NCBI RefSeq assembly: GCF_000685965.1
Contig: NZ_JMLE01000012.1
Location: forward strand, 62,001-126,000
DNA length: 64,000 bases
Reading direction: 5' to 3'
Origin: Arthrobacter sp. UNC362MFTsu5.1
GTDB taxonomy: Bacteria; Actinomycetota; Actinomycetes; Actinomycetales; Micrococcaceae
Each line of letters begins with the position of its first letter. Position 1 is the first letter of the stretch. The notes below the pieces were generated by a model, which did not search any database, was not told the DNA's origin, and saw only the letters and a list, made by a program, of their open reading frames with translations. A program made the position numbers and the translations under genes. Positions 1 to 8,909 of this stretch are shown here, in pieces.

Positions 1-1
1 G

Positions 2-490
2 AGCTGGTACCGCGGTGACGCCGGGGCCAGTGCCATCTTCGAGATGACGGGCGGCGAGCGCTTCGTATTCACCGGCAGCTGGTGCAGCCCCGGACAAGAG
101 ACGTCCTGGAACGCTTCGTGGCGGATCAGCGGCGGGAACGGCACCGTGCTGTGGGACGGCGACAACGAGCCCACGATCGAGTCCACCGGGGCGGCAGCCG
201 GCTCCCCGGCTGGAAGCCCCGATCCCGGGCAGGAAATTGCCGGCTCGCTGCGGGACTTCGTAGCAGCGCTCCGGACCGGCAGCACACCCATGGGGCAGGT
301 CCACCGGAACATCATGAGCCTGGCGATGGTGGAGGCTGCAGTGCACAGCGCTTCAACCGGTACCCGGGTGGCCGTGGATGCCCTACTGGAGGAGTCCTAC
401 CGCGAGGCTATCCTTGCCGAGCGCGATCCGGGCGTGCTGGAAGTCCTGAAGTCCTGGCCTTCGGTCCGGGCCGCGTTGTCCGCTCCTTAG
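2..490 (+). CDS. Gfo/Idh/MocA-family oxidoreductase, C-terminal part
   Basis: The reading frame is open from base 2 to a TAG at 488-490, so this is the 3' end of a gene that starts outside the window (162 codons visible). The visible part has the C-terminal sheet of NAD(P)-dependent Gfo/Idh/MocA sugar or polyol dehydrogenases: the run FTGSWCSPGQETSWNASW, then GTVLWDGD, and the usual closing helix with SLRDFVAALRTGSTP and AMVEAAVHSASTG. The NAD-binding Rossmann half is not in view, so the substrate cannot be guessed. It converges with the next gene after 8 bases. Confidence 0.75.
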   Translation, partial: SWYRGDAGASAIFEMTGGERFVFTGSWCSPGQETSWNASWRISGGNGTVLWDGDNEPTIESTGAAAGSPAGSPDPGQEIAGSLRDFVAALRTGSTPMGQVHRNIMSLAMVEAAVHSASTGTRVAVDALLEESYREAILAERDPGVLEVLKSWPSVRAALSAP

Positions 491-498
491 AAAGCGCG

Positions 499-924
499 CT
501 AGAACATCGGCAGCAGGAAGCCGATAACCAGGGCGGCCGCCCCGATGCCGCTGAGGATCCAGCCCAGGACCCCGGCTGCCTCGCCGCGCACTTCCGGCGC
601 ACTGGTCCGCCAGCGGGTGGGCGTCTTCACCGCGTAGTGGATGGTGACGGCGTCCCCCGGGGCCATGTGCCTGATGTCATGCGGGGACATGGGCGCATTG
701 TGAACCTGGTGATGGTGGTCATACCAGCGGAAACCCACGCCGCTCTCATCGGAATATACGACGCCCTCGGACTTGGCCCACTGATCCTCGAACCGCCTCA
801 TCGTTTCCACGGCCACCAGGAGGATCAGGCCGGCGGGCAGGCAAATCCAGGTCAGCACTTCCAGGATGGGACCTGCAATGTCGAGAACTCCGGGCATGGT
901 CATGATGGTACCGTTCCCGCGCAT
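499..924 (-). CDS. small membrane protein of unknown function
   Basis: A 141-residue protein with a hydrophobic segment near residues 10-40 (PILEVLTWICLPAGLILLVA), a polar middle carrying the cluster WYDHHHQVHN, and a second membrane segment at the C-terminus (GVLGWILSGIGAAALVIGFL). The middle resembles the soluble loop of two-helix DUF3592-type membrane proteins, but I do not recognise the family with certainty. ATG at 924 is preceded by GAGGTGG at 7 nt, a good ribosome site; ATGs at 903 and 897 are alternatives. It is divergent from the P-type ATPase at 1022 with about 97 bp between them. Function unknown. Confidence 0.55.
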   Translation of the reverse strand: MRGNGTIMTMPGVLDIAGPILEVLTWICLPAGLILLVAVETMRRFEDQWAKSEGVVYSDESGVGFRWYDHHHQVHNAPMSPHDIRHMAPGDAVTIHYAVKTPTRWRTSAPEVRGEAAGVLGWILSGIGAAALVIGFLLPMF

Positions 925-1021
925 TTGCGGGCCACCTCAGCGGGCCGCCCCCAGGGCCAACGGGGAGGCTGACGTGCCACACTAAGGACCAGGAACGGCG
1001 CATGCCCAAGGGGGGCAACAC

Positions 1022-3436
1022 ATGGTGACGCGGCAACGCACGCACTGGCTTGGCAGGGAAAGCTGGCGCGGTAACGGCCTGTCCAGTGAAGACGTCTCCG
1101 AACGTGTCCGGGGCGGGTTGACCAACCTGGTCTCCGACGCATCCAGCCGCAGCCTGTGGGACATCCTCCGCGCCAACGTCCTGACCCTCTTCAATGCCAT
1201 TGTGGCCGGCAGCTTCGTGCTGCTCCTGGCGCTGGGGCAGTGGCAGGATGCCCTCTTTGGCTTCGCCGCCGTCGGCAACGCCGTCATCGGGGTGGTCCAG
1301 GAACACCGGGCCAAGAGATCACTGGACCGTCTTGCGGTGTTGAACTCCCCGCACGCACGGGTTCTGCGGGACGGTGCCATTCAAGACATTCCCACGGGGG
1401 AGGTGGTCCTGGATGACGTCATCCTGCTCTTCGCAGGCGACCAGGTACCCGCGGACGCCGCGGTCTACGACGCCCGCGGGCTGGAAATCGACGAATCCCT
1501 GCTCTCCGGCGAATCGAACCCCGTAGACAAGGCACCGGGATCCGAGGTGCTGGCCGGGTCCACCGTTGTGGGCGGACAGGGCCGGGCCCAGGTCATCCGG
1601 GTAGGGGACGACTCCTTCGCCGGCAAGCTCACAGTGGCGGCCAAGCGTTTTTCCCTGGTCCATTCGGAAATCCGCACCGGCTTGAACAGGGTCCTGCGCT
1701 GGATCACGTGGGGCCTCATCCCCGTCATGGCCATCGTTGTCAACGGCGAGATGCAGGCCCAGGGAGGCTGGGACCAGGCGCTGGCCACGGGCACCTGGAA
1801 GACCGCGGCGGTCGGCGCCGTGGCAAGTGTGATCGCCATGGTTCCGCTGGGCCTGGTGCTCATGGCCAGCGTGGCTTTCGCCCTGGGCGGGCTGCGGCTC
1901 GCCCGGGACAAGGTCCTCATCCAGGAACTCGCCGCTGTGGAAGGGCTGGCCCGGGTGGACATGCTTTGCCTGGACAAGACCGGCACGCTCACTGAAGGAA
2001 AGATCATTTTCGACGGCGCGCACGGCGTCGGCACCACTCCGGCGCTGGGGTGGGAGGAGGCCCTGGGATGGCTGGGGGCCGACCCCAATGCAAACGCCAC
2101 CGCCCGCTGCCTCGCCGCCGTCTACAAGTACGACGGCGGCCTCCGCCCCGCATCTTCCGTCCCCTTCGCGTCGTCGCGGAAATGGAGCGCGGTCAGCTTC
2201 ACCGAGGGATCGGCGCCCGGTTCCTGGGTGCTGGGCGCACCGGAACTGGTGCTCGAGGCCACCACCCCGGCAAACGTCCCCGTCCTGGCCTCGGCAGCGG
2301 CGCTGGCATCGTCCGGTCTCCGCGCCCTGGTCCTGGCCCACGCCGTGCGTCCCATGGCCGCCGGGGAAACTGAGGATGCAACCTTGCCGTCGGCTCTGGT
2401 GCCGGCAGCGCTACTGACATTCCGCGAAAGAATACGGCCCGACGCCGCCACCACCCTCGCCTACTTCCGGGAGCAGGGAGTGGACCTCCGCGTCATTTCC
2501 GGTGACGATCCGCGGACCGTGGCGGCTGTTGCCCGCGCCGTGGGCCTGGACTCCGCCAGCGGCTACGATGCCCGCGAGCTGCCCGAAGATCCAGAGCTCA
2601 TGGCGGACGTCCTGCAGAACCACAAGGTCTTCGGCCGCGTCACACCTGCCCAAAAGAAGGCCATGGTCGCTGCCCTGCGCAGCCGCGGCCACGTGGTGGC
2701 CATGACCGGGGACGGAGTAAATGATGCCCTGGCACTGAAAGAAGCGGACATCGGGATTGCCATGGGCTCCGCCGCGGCCGCCACCAAGGCCGTCTCCCGG
2801 CTGGTGCTGCTGGACAGCCGCTTCGACCGGCTCCCCGGCGTCGTGGCAGAGGGAAGGCGGGTGATCGCCAACATCGAGCGCGTCTCCATGCTGTTCCTCG
2901 CCAAGACAGCGTACGCCGTCGCCCTTTCGGTGGTCTTCGGCGGGCTGCTGTGGGGCTTTCCGTTCCTGCCGCGACAGCTCTCCGCCACCGACGGGCTCAC
3001 CATTGGCATCCCCGCCTTCTTCCTCGCCCTCATGCCCAATGCCCGGCTCTACAGGCCAGGCTTCCTCAAACGCTCCCTGGCTTTTGCCGTCCCGGCAGGG
3101 CTCATCATCACCGCCGCGGTCCTGGCACTGAATGCCTACGCGGCGATTACCGGCGGGTACGGGGAGGACTCCGTGCGGACAGGGTCGGTCATGGTGCTCG
3201 CCCTCGTGGCGCTCTGGGTGCTTGTGGTGCTCTCCCGGCCCCTGAACCGCTGGCGGCTCCTGATCGTCATCGCAATGTATGCCGGCCTGCTCCTGCTCCT
3301 CATCGTTCCGGCCGCCGCAGACTTTTTCAGCTTGGCCTGGCCGCCACGCCCGCTTCTCAATGCCGCCCTGCTGGCGGCGCTAGGCGGGTGTGCCGCCATC
3401 GAACTCGTGTTCCGGTTCCGCCGCCGCAGCGTCTGA
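1022..3436 (+). CDS. ctpE: P-type cation-transporting ATPase, CtpE-like
   Basis: An 804-residue P-type ATPase of the plasma membrane. The actuator loop carries LLSGES, the phosphorylation motif DKTGTLT has its Asp near residue 318, and the hinge motif GDGVND is at about 563-568, followed by helices of the C-terminal membrane domain. The soluble N-domain is short and there are no N-terminal metal-binding domains with paired Cys, which separates it from CopA/ZntA types. Length and the segment GIAMGSAAAATKAVSRLVLLD fit the actinobacterial CtpE group, linked in mycobacteria to calcium uptake; ion specificity here is inferred. A GGGGGG ribosome site precedes the ATG. The gene stands alone on the plus strand. 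Confidence 0.8.
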   Translation: MVTRQRTHWLGRESWRGNGLSSEDVSERVRGGLTNLVSDASSRSLWDILRANVLTLFNAIVAGSFVLLLALGQWQDALFGFAAVGNAVIGVVQEHRAKRSLDRLAVLNSPHARVLRDGAIQDIPTGEVVLDDVILLFAGDQVPADAAVYDARGLEIDESLLSGESNPVDKAPGSEVLAGSTVVGGQGRAQVIRVGDDSFAGKLTVAAKRFSLVHSEIRTGLNRVLRWITWGLIPVMAIVVNGEMQAQGGWDQALATGTWKTAAVGAVASVIAMVPLGLVLMASVAFALGGLRLARDKVLIQELAAVEGLARVDMLCLDKTGTLTEGKIIFDGAHGVGTTPALGWEEALGWLGADPNANATARCLAAVYKYDGGLRPASSVPFASSRKWSAVSFTEGSAPGSWVLGAPELVLEATTPANVPVLASAAALASSGLRALVLAHAVRPMAAGETEDATLPSALVPAALLTFRERIRPDAATTLAYFREQGVDLRVISGDDPRTVAAVARAVGLDSASGYDARELPEDPELMADVLQNHKVFGRVTPAQKKAMVAALRSRGHVVAMTGDGVNDALALKEADIGIAMGSAAAATKAVSRLVLLDSRFDRLPGVVAEGRRVIANIERVSMLFLAKTAYAVALSVVFGGLLWGFPFLPRQLSATDGLTIGIPAFFLALMPNARLYRPGFLKRSLAFAVPAGLIITAAVLALNAYAAITGGYGEDSVRTGSVMVLALVALWVLVVLSRPLNRWRLLIVIAMYAGLLLLLIVPAAADFFSLAWPPRPLLNAALLAALGGCAAIELVFRFRRRSV

Positions 3437-3614
3437 CGCTCCGGCGGAAGACCGTGGACGCCGGGGGCACCATCACCGACGAGTAATGGCAGCGTCACGG
3501 CCGGGACCTTCGCCCCTTCCTTTTCCGAGCATCGGGAACCACTCTGGTCACATGGCAGCCTGCCCCGGGGGAACCGACACCGGCGGGCAATGATCGGTAC
3601 AGGCGGCGAGAGCC

Positions 3615-4562
3615 ATGGACGAGCCAGTGGTGCACATCAGCGGTTTCCGGATGGACTTCGCGGACACCACCGTGGTCCGCGACCTGTCCTTCGACGTGCG
3701 GGCCGGCGAGACCTTCGGCTTCCTGGGCAGCAACGGCTCGGGCAAGACCACCACCATCCGCGCGCTCCTGGGCCTGTACGAGCCCACGGCCGGCGTCCTC
3801 CACATCAACGGGCGGCCCTTCAAGCCCGAGCACGGCAGCCGGCTGGGCTACCTTCCGGAGGAGCGCGGGCTCTACAAGAAGGAAAAGGTCATGGACGTCA
3901 TGACCTACTTCGGCCGGCTCAAGGGAATGGACCGGCACTCTGCGCGGCAATGGTCACTGGCCTACCTGGACCGCGTGGACCTGTCCGGGAAGGCCGCCAC
4001 CCAGGTGGACAAGCTCTCCAGCGGCGAGCAGCAGAAGGTCCAGCTCGGCGTCACCATCATGAACCGTCCGGAACTCCTCATCCTGGACGAACCCACCAAG
4101 GGGTTCGACCCCGTGAACAGGCGCCTCCTGATGGACATCATCGCGGAGCAGAAGAACGACGGTGCCACGGTGGTGATGGTGACCCACCAGATGGAGGAAG
4201 TGGAGCGGCTGTGCGACCGCATCATCCTGCTCAAGGACGGCACGTCCGAGGCCTATGGCACCATCGATGAGGTCCAGAACAAATACGGCGGGAGGGTGGT
4301 CCGCATCCGGCACACCGGGCCCATCCCGCCGTCGCCGCACTATGAGGTGACGCTGGAGGAAACCAACTACGCGGAGCTCTCCATCACGGACGACACCGAC
4401 GAAGCGGCCATCCTGCGCGAACTCATGGACGCCGGCATGGTCATCCGCAGTTTCACCACCACGAAGATCTCGATGGAGGACATCTTCATCCGCGTGTACG
4501 GGGAACACAACGAGTCCCCGTCCCCCGCCCCCGGGCGTCTGGCCGCAACACGGGGTGCGTAG
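3615..4562 (+). CDS. ABC transporter ATP-binding protein (NatA-like)
   Basis: A 315-residue ABC ATPase. Walker A is GSNGSGKTT near residues 39-47, the signature is LSSGEQQK, Walker B is LLILDEP and the H-loop is VTHQ. After residue 220 comes the extra C-terminal domain common in DrrA/NatA-type exporter ATPases. The next gene begins 2 nt after the stop and encodes an ABC-2 type permease, so the pair forms one exporter. The family extrudes Na+, drugs or lipids; the substrate is not visible here. Start is ATG after GGCGAGAGCC. Confidence 0.85.
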   Translation: MDEPVVHISGFRMDFADTTVVRDLSFDVRAGETFGFLGSNGSGKTTTIRALLGLYEPTAGVLHINGRPFKPEHGSRLGYLPEERGLYKKEKVMDVMTYFGRLKGMDRHSARQWSLAYLDRVDLSGKAATQVDKLSSGEQQKVQLGVTIMNRPELLILDEPTKGFDPVNRRLLMDIIAEQKNDGATVVMVTHQMEEVERLCDRIILLKDGTSEAYGTIDEVQNKYGGRVVRIRHTGPIPPSPHYEVTLEETNYAELSITDDTDEAAILRELMDAGMVIRSFTTTKISMEDIFIRVYGEHNESPSPAPGRLAATRGA

Positions 4563-4564
4563 CC

Positions 4565-5815
4565 ATGGCCCAGCACAACCTTGGAACTGTCATCAGCTTC
4601 GAATTCGTCCGCACCGTCACGAAGCTTCGCTTCTGGATCGGCACCCTGTCCGTGCCCGTCATCATGGCCGTGGTGTTCGGGATGATCTTCCTCAGCAACA
4701 CCAGCACCAGTACCGCCGCCGAGGCCCAGAAGAACGCCCAGTTCAGCATCTCCTACACGGACGCCTCCGGCCTGATCACTCCCGCTGACGCGGCCGCATT
4801 CGGCGCCGTTCCCGCAGCCTCGTCCGACGCCGGGATACAGGACGTCCGGTCCGGTGCAGTCGAGGCCTACTTCGAGTTCCCCGCCCATCCCGAGTCCGCC
4901 GCGGTGAAGGTCTACGGCGCGGACCGGGGGTTGTTTGAGAACGGCAAATACGCCGCCGTCGCCCAGGCCATGCTGGCCCGCGCCGTGGCCGTGAGAATCG
5001 GTTCGCCCCAGTTGTCCGGGCTCGCGGCGGGGTCGGCGCAGGTGGAAACGGTGACCTACCAGGGGTCCGAGGTGGCCGGCGGCATGAACTCCGTGATTCC
5101 GCCGATGGCGTTCCTGGTGGTGTTCTACGGGCTGGTGGTGCTCCTCGCCGGGCAGATGCTTAACTCCACGCTGGAGGAAAAGGAGAACAGGGTCACCGAG
5201 ATGATCCTCACGACGCTCAAGCCCACCACCCTGATCACAGGGAAGGTGCTGGCCCTGTTCATGGTGGGCCTGGTGCAGGTGGCCGTCTTCGCCTCGCCCA
5301 TCCTGATCGGCGGACTCTTCTACCGTGATGCCCTGAGCATCCCGGCGTTCGAATTTTCCCAGCTGGTCTTCGACCCCCTGCGCATGACCGTCGGATTCCT
5401 CATCCTCGTGGGCGGCTTCGCCTTGTTCACCACCACCCTGGTGGCCATCGGCGCCGTGATGCCCACGGCCAAGGAAGCCGGGAATTTCATGGGGGTGATG
5501 ATCGCCCTGATCTTTATCCCCTTCTATTCGGTCAGCCTGGTGATCTCCGAGCCGCACTCCCCGATCGTTCAGGTGTTCACCTACTTCCCGTTCTCCGCGC
5601 CCGTCACGGCGCTGTTGCGGAACGCGTTCGGATCGCTGGGCGTCCTGGAAGCCGCAATGGTGATCGCCATCCTCTACGTCGGGGCCGCCGTGATGCTCCG
5701 GTTGGCCGTGCGGCTTTTCCAGTACGGGTCCATTTCCTACACCTCGAAGGTCAGCATCAGGACCGCCCTCAAAGCTGGCTCCCGGCACGCTGTGGCCGGC
5801 CCGGCGGAGAAGTAG
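4565..5815 (+). CDS. ABC-2 type transporter permease (NatB-like)
   Basis: A 416-residue membrane protein with one N-terminal helix (LRFWIGTLSVPVIMAVVFGMIF), a long extracytoplasmic domain to about residue 175, then five or six helices at the C-terminus. The sequence NSTLEEKENRVTEMILTTL just after the second helix is the typical coupling segment of NatB/YhaP-type permeases. It starts 2 nt after the ATPase gene and is surely its partner. Substrate unknown. Confidence 0.85.
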   Translation: MAQHNLGTVISFEFVRTVTKLRFWIGTLSVPVIMAVVFGMIFLSNTSTSTAAEAQKNAQFSISYTDASGLITPADAAAFGAVPAASSDAGIQDVRSGAVEAYFEFPAHPESAAVKVYGADRGLFENGKYAAVAQAMLARAVAVRIGSPQLSGLAAGSAQVETVTYQGSEVAGGMNSVIPPMAFLVVFYGLVVLLAGQMLNSTLEEKENRVTEMILTTLKPTTLITGKVLALFMVGLVQVAVFASPILIGGLFYRDALSIPAFEFSQLVFDPLRMTVGFLILVGGFALFTTTLVAIGAVMPTAKEAGNFMGVMIALIFIPFYSVSLVISEPHSPIVQVFTYFPFSAPVTALLRNAFGSLGVLEAAMVIAILYVGAAVMLRLAVRLFQYGSISYTSKVSIRTALKAGSRHAVAGPAEK

Positions 5816-5845
5816 CCGGGACGTTGGAGTGGCCGGAGGCGGACC

Positions 5846-6829
5846 GTGCGGCTGGTATTCCTTGGTGACGTGATGCTGGGCCGCCTGGTGAACGAGCGGC
5901 TCAGGTCAGCCCCGCCCGCGTACCCCTGGGGCGATACGCTTCCGGTCCTGGCGCAGGCGGACATGCGGTTCGCCAACCTCGAATGCGTCCTGGCCGACGG
6001 CGGGACTCCCCAGCCCGGAAAAGTCTTCCATTTCCGCTCGGACACCAGCAACGTTGCAGTCCTGGCCGCGGCGGGCATCGACGCCGTCTCGCTCGCCAAC
6101 AACCATGTGCTCGACTACGGGGAGGCCGCCTTCCACGAGATGCTGCCCGTGCTGGACCGCGCTGGACTCCTCCACGCCGGAGCCGGCCCGGACCTGGAGG
6201 CGGCGCGCCGGCCGGTGATCAGGCGAGTGGGCCGCACCGCCGTCGGCCTCATTGCCTTCACGGACAACCAGCCCGACTGGGAGGCGGCACCGGACCGGCC
6301 CGGGGTGTTTTACGTGCCCGTGGACGAGCGGCACCAGGACGACGCGAGGGTCCAGGACCTGCTGGCGCTGGTCCGCCGCACCAGGGCACGCGCGGACCTG
6401 CTGGTCGTGTCGGCGCACTGGGGCGGCAACTGGGGCGCCGAGGTGCCGCCCGCCCACCGCGCCCTGGGGCGGGCGCTGGTGGATGCGGGAGCCGACGTCG
6501 TGTTCGGGCATTCGGCCCATATCTTCCGCGGCGTGGAGCTCTACCGCGGCCGGCCCCTGATCTACAGCGCCGGCGACTTCATCGACGACTATGCCGTGGA
6601 CCCGGAGGAACGCAATGACCAGTCGTTCGTCTTCTGCCTGGAAATGCCTGGCGGCGGGCCCGTCCGACTGCAGCTCCATCCCACGGTCATTACCGGGTTC
6701 CAGGCTCGGCTGGCCGGAAGAAGTTCACACCGGATCGCAGGCCGGATGCAAGGGCTTTGCGCCGAACTGGGCACCCGGAGCATCTGGGCGGAGGAAGGGA
6801 ACGTGCTGGAGATACCGGTGGACGGTTAG
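5846..6829 (+). CDS. CapA-family protein (PGA_cap, metallophosphatase-like)
   Basis: A 327-residue protein beginning FLGDVMLGR, with NLECVLAD, LANNHVLDYG and VVSAHWGGNWG, the ordered metal-binding motifs of the CapA/PGA_cap domain, a calcineurin-like fold. Relatives take part in poly-gamma-glutamate capsule synthesis, but most are uncharacterised and there are no capB or capC neighbours here. No signal peptide or membrane anchor is seen. The start is GTG with GGAGG at 7 nt, 30 bp after the ABC permease, so it is probably co-transcribed with the exporter. Its stop overlaps the stop of the next, convergent gene. Confidence 0.75.
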   Translation: MRLVFLGDVMLGRLVNERLRSAPPAYPWGDTLPVLAQADMRFANLECVLADGGTPQPGKVFHFRSDTSNVAVLAAAGIDAVSLANNHVLDYGEAAFHEMLPVLDRAGLLHAGAGPDLEAARRPVIRRVGRTAVGLIAFTDNQPDWEAAPDRPGVFYVPVDERHQDDARVQDLLALVRRTRARADLLVVSAHWGGNWGAEVPPAHRALGRALVDAGADVVFGHSAHIFRGVELYRGRPLIYSAGDFIDDYAVDPEERNDQSFVFCLEMPGGGPVRLQLHPTVITGFQARLAGRSSHRIAGRMQGLCAELGTRSIWAEEGNVLEIPVDG

Positions 6830-7032
6830 TCCCGCTTGTCCCGTTCGCTGAATTCCTCGTCGAGGTCGTAGTGCCGGAACTCGGTCTCCGGATTCGGTTC
6901 TCCCTCGGCCACGTACTCGTAGTCCAGCTGGCGCTGGACCTGGCTGTCGAGGACCTGCAGTTCCTTGTCGTCCACTTTTGAGAGATCCTCCGGAAACTCG
7001 TCTTCCGGGGTGAGATGCAGCTTCTCTGTCAT
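6826..7032 (-). CDS. small acidic protein of unknown function
   Basis: A 68-residue, strongly acidic protein with no membrane segment, rich in Glu and Asp (LTPEDEFPEDLSKVDDKELQ), with an aromatic patch YEYVAEGE and a charged tail. Its TAA overlaps the convergent CapA stop by 4 bases. The ribosome site upstream of the ATG includes AGAGAGG. I do not recognise a family. Base composition matches the neighbours, and Glu/Asp codon choice looks like real coding. Likely a lineage-specific cytosolic protein. Confidence 0.5.
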   Translation of the reverse strand: MTEKLHLTPEDEFPEDLSKVDDKELQVLDSQVQRQLDYEYVAEGEPNPETEFRHYDLDEEFSERDKRD

Positions 7033-7113
7033 GTCGTGCCTCTCTTGGCCAGGAACTGGGGGTGCTGTTCGTGCAGCATCCTGGCATGTCCCAGATTATC
7101 CGCACCTGCGGGC

Positions 7114-7143
7114 GGGCGGAAGTCCAGCGGGCGGAAGTCCAGC
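7114..7143. repeat. two tandem copies of a 15-bp unit
   Basis: GGGCGGAAGTCCAGC occurs twice with no gap, just past the 3' end of the membrane-protein gene at 7154. A third, degenerate start (GGCGGAAGCC) follows at about 7159. It lies in the 121-bp space between two minus-strand genes, which otherwise holds the probable promoter of the gene at 7032. Confidence 0.6.
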
Positions 7144-7153
7144 AGGCAGCAGC

Positions 7154-7891
7154 CTAGCCGGCGGAAGCCTGCCCGCCGGCCTTGCCGGCCGCTGTCCGCC
7201 GCCAGGCCGCCGCAAGGAGCCAGCCGGTCCATCCGAGGATCAGCACGATGCCCGCCAGAGTGGGCAGGCTGTTGGATGCGGAGAAGCCCTCGGCGCCGAT
7301 GATCCAGCCCTGCGCCAGGTACGATGCTCCGGACAACACCATCAGGTAACCGATGAACCGGGAGATCCTGCGCGTGGCGGCGATGCCGGCGCCGAACAGG
7401 ACGAGCGCTGATCCCAGCATGAAGCTTTGGTAGCTCCGGACTCCCCATTCCAGCCACCGGATGTCCTCCGCGGCCGCGAAGCGCAGCGCCTTCTCCCCTT
7501 CGGCCGCGCCTGCCCAGGCATCGACGGCATGCTTCAGGGCAACACCGTCCACACCCTGCAGGACGCCGTAGAGGGCGAGCGCGGCAATGGCCGCCGCGGC
7601 ACCCAGCCGCACCGCCCACCCCGCCGCCCCGTGACGGACGTTGAGGGCATAGGCCAGGACCAGCAGTCCGCAGAGGAGCAACGCCATGCCAACGAACTGC
7701 CCGAGGTGGACGGCGATCCAGGCGTCACTGGCCGCGTACTCGGCGAATGTCGCAGGGTGGTCGTTGGCGCTGGCCGCGTCCGGATGCTGGAGTCCGGCCA
7801 GCAGCGAGGCCACGACGCCGGCGAAGAGGAGTGTGGCGGACAGCCGCAACTCGGGGCGGCGGAGCCCGCCGTCGTTCGTGGTGTCGTCCAT
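7154..7891 (-). CDS. integral membrane protein of unknown function
   Basis: A 245-residue protein with about six hydrophobic segments, the first near residues 17-34 (ATLLFAGVVASLLAGL). Acidic and His residues sit in the first loop (HPDAASANDHPATFAEYAAS). It resembles DUF4386-type or other small actinobacterial membrane proteins, but this is uncertain. I chose ATG at 7891 because AGGAGGG lies about 10 nt upstream; a longer frame to 8065 would overlap the neighbour and its extra residues look non-coding. It starts 29 bp after the stop of the CPBP protease gene, so the two may be one operon. Confidence 0.6.
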   Translation of the reverse strand: MDDTTNDGGLRRPELRLSATLLFAGVVASLLAGLQHPDAASANDHPATFAEYAASDAWIAVHLGQFVGMALLLCGLLVLAYALNVRHGAAGWAVRLGAAAAIAALALYGVLQGVDGVALKHAVDAWAGAAEGEKALRFAAAEDIRWLEWGVRSYQSFMLGSALVLFGAGIAATRRISRFIGYLMVLSGASYLAQGWIIGAEGFSASNSLPTLAGIVLILGWTGWLLAAAWRRTAAGKAGGQASAG

Positions 7892-7920
7892 GTCCGCAAG
7901 TCCCTCCTGACGGCTGACGG

Positions 7921-8808
7921 CTACGGGTTTGCTGCCCGGTAGGGCGGGATGCGCCGCCGGCGCAGGGCATGTCCGCTGCTGCCCTGGCCGGTGGTCCGGG
8001 ACCTTGCGGCGAGGTACGCCGCCACTGCCGCTGTCAGCACCGCCACCGCCGGGATGAACTGCCACCAGTCCGCCGTGTCCATGCCTTGGGAGGCGTTCAT
8101 GGACCCGTGCAGGAGCCCCAGAATCAGGATGCTACCGCCGGTCCCCACGAACACCATACCCAGTAGGTAACGTGCCACGGCGGCGAAGCCGAACAGGACT
8201 CCCCACGAGAGGGCGACGTCCGCCCAGGGCGTGTCCGCGAACCCGCGCGCGGCGAAGGCCTGGGGCAAATGGATGAGGGCGAAGGGAATGGCAGTCAGCA
8301 GTGAGCCCGCGAGCACGCCCTTCCGGTCCATCAGCCGGCGCTGGACCACCCCCGCCCAGGCCAGTTCCTCCCAGACGTTGCCCAGCAGGGCGCCGATGAC
8401 CACTGCCTTCAGCAGGTACAGCCCCGCGGTGGCGGCCCACCCGCTGCCGGGCTCACGAAGCGTGCCGGTCACGACGGCGGTCAGGAGAGTCAGCAGCGGC
8501 AGGGCCAGCAAGGCCATGGCGTACCAGCCGGCGCCCACCCGCCAGCGGACCACCCCGCTGAAGAGGCGACGGACGCCGGCGCGGCCGTCCGCGGCCGCCG
8601 TCACCAGGACGGCTGCTCCCAGCAGGACCAGCAGTTCCACCAGGAGCCCGGGAGTAACGTCCTGCAGCAGGACGATGGCCAGGACCTGCGCCAGCCAGGC
8701 CAGCGGGATGGCAAGGAGCAGGAACGCGGCGACCGGGTGCGCGGCCATGCGGTCCTTGATCCGGGAGCGGATGCGACCGGCGGTGTTCGGAGTGGGGTCA
8801 ACGCTCAT
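7921..8808 (-). CDS. CPBP-family intramembrane glutamic endopeptidase
   Basis: A 295-residue membrane protein of about eight helices. The family motif EExxxxxxxxRR is seen as EELAWAGVVQRR near residues 147-158, and the second motif as FALIHLPQ, with a later HGSMN. These supply the Glu and His residues of the CAAX-protease/bacteriocin-processing (Abi) fold. Family members cleave prenylated proteins in eukaryotes; bacterial roles include bacteriocin immunity and peptide processing. No bacteriocin gene is visible nearby. ATG at 8808 follows a GAGG site; GTG directly before it is the alternative start. Confidence 0.75.
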   Translation of the reverse strand: MSVDPTPNTAGRIRSRIKDRMAAHPVAAFLLLAIPLAWLAQVLAIVLLQDVTPGLLVELLVLLGAAVLVTAAADGRAGVRRLFSGVVRWRVGAGWYAMALLALPLLTLLTAVVTGTLREPGSGWAATAGLYLLKAVVIGALLGNVWEELAWAGVVQRRLMDRKGVLAGSLLTAIPFALIHLPQAFAARGFADTPWADVALSWGVLFGFAAVARYLLGMVFVGTGGSILILGLLHGSMNASQGMDTADWWQFIPAVAVLTAAVAAYLAARSRTTGQGSSGHALRRRRIPPYRAANP

Positions 8809-8909
8809 CACGTGCCTCGGTTCAGGCCAAAATCACCAAGTGCTGACAGGTGCAGGTTACGCCCGTTGCGCAGCCGAATCCATGGTTCCCTGCTTGGCCT
8901 GTGCTGACG

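Noticed and set aside
6965..7411. Plus-strand frame with Gly-Ser-Pro repeats (AGGSPAGGSP)
   Set aside because: The repeats come from the 15-bp tandem unit in non-coding DNA and from antisense of a membrane-protein gene.
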